From Sphingobium herbicidovorans (GTDB lineage: Bacteria; Pseudomonadota; Alphaproteobacteria; Sphingomonadales; Sphingomonadaceae), in NCBI RefSeq assembly GCF_002080435.1, contig NZ_CP020538.1:558001-622000 (forward strand): a DNA stretch of 64,000 nucleotides, read 5' to 3'. This document shows, piece by piece, positions 61,933 to 64,000 of this stretch. Every line of letters begins with the position of its first letter. Within the stretch, counting starts at the first letter, position 1. Made by a program: the position numbers and the translations under genes. The notes beneath the pieces are model-generated. The model saw nothing but the letters and a program-made list of their open reading frames with translations, was not told the origin of the DNA and did no database searches.

Positions 61933-63201
61933 ATGTTCGCTCGTTGCCTGCTTATCTTCCTGTTCCTGGCCGCGCCTCAGACGGCGAATGCACAGGTCGC
62001 GGTGGCCGACAGCGGCGACACCGGCTGGATGATCATATGCGCGCTGCTGATCCTGTTTGCCGCTCTACCGGGCCTGCTGCTGCGCCATGCGGGGCTGGTG
62101 AATGTGCGGAGCGCCCTTTCCGCGGCCATGCAGGGCATTGCGGTTGCGGCGGGGGCATCGCTTGTGTGGGCTATCGCGGGATACAGCCTGTCCTACGCGC
62201 CGGGCAGCGCCTGGCTCGGCGGCGGCGCTAACCTGTTCCTCGCCAATCTGGGTTCGCTGCGTGAAGGGCTGACCGTCCCCGAATCCGCCTTCGTCCTGTT
62301 CCAGATGGCTCTTGCCCTGTTAGCCGCCTGCCTTCTTCCGGGCGCGGTGGCGGAGCGCGCACGCTTCGGCTGGATGGCGGGGCTTGCGCCACTATGGCTG
62401 CTGATCGTCTACGCCCCGGTGGTCCACGCGGTCTGGGGCGGAGGTTGGCTCGCAGAATTCGGCGTCATGGACTTCGCGGGCAGTCTCGTCATTCACACGA
62501 GCGCCGGGTTTTCCGCGCTGGCTTTATCCGTGATACTCGGCAGACGCCGGACGCCGGGTACCGCCAGCCATGCTCCGCTGCTCAGCCTTGCGGGTGGCGC
62601 ACTGGTCTGGATCGGCTGGGCGGGCATGGTCGGCGGGTGGGCGCTAGGCGCGACTGATTCCGCCGCCACCGCCATCCTCAATATGCATTTTGCCGCCTGC
62701 GCCGGGGCGCTGACCTGGATGCTCATCGATCGCATCGCCACAGGCTATGTGAGCGCCACAGGCGCAGTTTCTGGCGCTGTCGTAGCTCTTGTCGCCATAT
62801 CTGCTTCGGCCCCGCTCATCGGCACTGGTGGCGCAATGCTGATCGGCTTGATCTCCGCCCTTCTGTGCCGGACAGGCAAGGCCATGCTCGCAAACCGCAT
62901 CGATGACCCGGCAGACGTCTTCCTCCTTCACGGCATCGGCGGCGTGATCGGCACGCTTCTGCTGCCGCTATTCGTCCAGCCCCTTCTTGGCGGCGTCGGG
63001 TATGCAGCGAACATCAGCATTTCCACCGCCATGCTGAGCCAGCTTTCAGGCATCGCCATCGTCGCTCTGTGGTCGATGGCTGGGACGGCGATCGCAGCAC
63101 TTCTCCTCTCCGTCATGCTCCCGATGCGTATCAGCGCACAGCAGGCTGCGAGCGGCCTTGATCAGCTGGATCACGGGCAGCAGGGCTGGGACTTCCGCTA
63201 A
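61933..63201 (+). CDS. amt: Ammonium transporter of the Amt family
   Basis: A 422-residue membrane protein with a signal sequence (CLLIFLFLAAPQTANA) and 11 predicted spans, as in AmtB after processing. The pore twin-histidine pair is seen as His in FAGSLVIHTSAGFSALAL and His in DVFLLHGIGGVIGTLLLP. The DFAGS and GG(A/V)-rich helices of Amt are present. No glnK (PII) gene is next to it, unlike the usual amt-glnK pair. The following glycosyltransferase starts 5 bp after its stop. Confidence 0.92.
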   Translation: MFARCLLIFLFLAAPQTANAQVAVADSGDTGWMIICALLILFAALPGLLLRHAGLVNVRSALSAAMQGIAVAAGASLVWAIAGYSLSYAPGSAWLGGGANLFLANLGSLREGLTVPESAFVLFQMALALLAACLLPGAVAERARFGWMAGLAPLWLLIVYAPVVHAVWGGGWLAEFGVMDFAGSLVIHTSAGFSALALSVILGRRRTPGTASHAPLLSLAGGALVWIGWAGMVGGWALGATDSAATAILNMHFAACAGALTWMLIDRIATGYVSATGAVSGAVVALVAISASAPLIGTGGAMLIGLISALLCRTGKAMLANRIDDPADVFLLHGIGGVIGTLLLPLFVQPLLGGVGYAANISISTAMLSQLSGIAIVALWSMAGTAIAALLLSVMLPMRISAQQAASGLDQLDHGQQGWDFR

Positions 63202-63205
63202 AATC

Positions 63206-64000
63206 ATGGGGATTGCCGTCGGCATCTTCGCGCATCAGGAAGAAAGGCGCATCGGCCTTTGCCTTTCCTCGCTGCCCCTGGATCGCCCGGACACAATCTA
63301 TCATGTGCTCGTGAACGGATCGACCGACGCCACCGCAGCCCTGGCGCGCAGCGCCGCTGGTGGAAGATCCAATGTGCTGGTCCATGATATCGCAGCAGGC
63401 GGCAAATCGCGGACCTGGAACCACTTCGTCCACGATCTGCTGGTCGGAAACGATCAGGCTGTCATCTTCCTTGATGGCGACGCAGAAATCGCGCCGGGTT
63501 CGATCGACAGCTTGGTACGGGCCCTTGACAAAAAAGACGTAAATGCAGCTTCTGCCATGCCTCTCAATGGTCGCCAGGCGTCCCGATACCGCGCCAAGCT
63601 GCGTGAGGAAGGCGGCCTGTTTGGCGATCTATATGCACTGTCAGGCGGCTTCGTGAACCGTATCCGTACACGCGGATTACGGCTTCCCGAAGACCTGATC
63701 GGCGATGATGGACTTGTCGCAGCCTGGGCACATACTGATCTATCGACCGATGATGCATGGGAGCGCGAACGTATTTCCGTCTGCGAGGATGCCGGTTTCT
63801 TCTGTGAGCCGGTCCGGCTCGCCAGCCCCCTGACATGGAAAATGCAATATCGCCGCATGATCAATTATTCGGTCCGCTTTTTCCAGAACCGGATTGTGTC
63901 GGACATCATGGGACGGGACGGGCCAACCGGCCTGCCTCGCGAGATTCGCACCCTCTACCCCACATGGCTTCCGCGTTTTGCGCCCCGTCCCGGTCCCACA
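63206..64000 (+). CDS. Glycosyltransferase family 2, cut by window end
   Basis: About 265 residues are visible, reading to the window end. The opening IAVGIFAHQEERRIGLCLSSL corresponds to a GT-A nucleotide-binding start; HVLVNGSTDATAALA is the next motif, then VIFLDGDAEIAPGSIDSLVRAL contains the D-x-D metal site. A later GDDGLVAAWAHTDL contains the likely catalytic Asp. It follows amt by 5 bp but is functionally unrelated by sequence. The acceptor is unknown. Confidence 0.85.
   Translation, partial: MGIAVGIFAHQEERRIGLCLSSLPLDRPDTIYHVLVNGSTDATAALARSAAGGRSNVLVHDIAAGGKSRTWNHFVHDLLVGNDQAVIFLDGDAEIAPGSIDSLVRALDKKDVNAASAMPLNGRQASRYRAKLREEGGLFGDLYALSGGFVNRIRTRGLRLPEDLIGDDGLVAAWAHTDLSTDDAWERERISVCEDAGFFCEPVRLASPLTWKMQYRRMINYSVRFFQNRIVSDIMGRDGPTGLPREIRTLYPTWLPRFAPRPGPT

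Overview
The window looks like a chromosomal segment of an alphaproteobacterium of the order Sphingomonadales (Sphingobium, Novosphingobium or Sphingomonas-like). This is inferred from high-GC codon use, a CtrA regulator with clustered GANTC (CcrM-type) sites in its promoter, a complete exosortase A (XrtA) exopolysaccharide locus, an Anbu proteasome-like operon, and Bpt and RcnB proteins typical of the group. No stretch longer than about 210 bp lacks a gene or element.

Layout. 1-4.3 kb: 5' part of dnaB (minus strand), then a plus-strand run of UPF0262, a GH25-like protein without the expected catalytic residues, cdd, dcd and a PPP-type phosphatase. 4.3-7.65 kb: a small stress locus with an ECF sigma factor and anti-sigma factor (minus), an S8 protease and an Ala/Gly-rich secreted protein (plus). 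These are linked by three copies of one promoter motif, two of them forming a perfect palindrome. 7.8-11.25 kb: ctrA with five GANTC sites upstream, and a LysR regulator divergent from pirin and wrbA. 11.25-19.95 kb: housekeeping genes (acyltransferase, RluA-type synthase, arfB, fRMsr, RcnB-like, bpt, ilvA), a frameshifted beta-hydroxyacid dehydrogenase, and an amidohydrolase that lacks several metal ligands.

19.9-45.1 kb: the XrtA exopolysaccharide region. Export lipoprotein, chain-length protein, tyrosine kinase, beta-barrel protein, ATPase, deacetylase, FemAB protein, glycosyltransferase, XrtA-EpsI, AsnB-type amidotransferase, phosphoglycosyltransferase and GT2 form one minus-strand train. 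A second, tightly overlapping module follows (methyltransferase, flippase, GT4, FkbM methyltransferase, large membrane protein). Upstream lie the XrtA-associated decarboxylase and acyl-CoA ligase, with a divergent acetyltransferase and an acyl carrier protein. No PEP-CTERM substrate is encoded in the window.

45.1-50.4 kb: trxB and a four-gene operon of circularly permuted ATP-grasp, alpha-E, transglutaminase and Anbu, the set proposed in the literature to be a peptide-tagging and proteolysis system. 50.5-56.7 kb: tRNA-Met, then nested mobile DNA. A recombinase-in-trio (RIT) element with 43-bp perfect inverted repeats sits inside the transposase gene of an IS66-family element. That IS has an exact 8-bp target duplication and is inserted in the stop codon of a ThuA-domain gene. 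56.7-64 kb: ThuA, kup, a ferredoxin-reductase-like flavoprotein, a GIN-domain protein, an Amt transporter and a glycosyltransferase cut by the window end.

Three genes (near 7.1, 17.8 and 48.96 kb) each carry a one-base loss in a G tract. The shared pattern suggests homopolymer undercalling, though real mutations cannot be excluded from this sequence alone.
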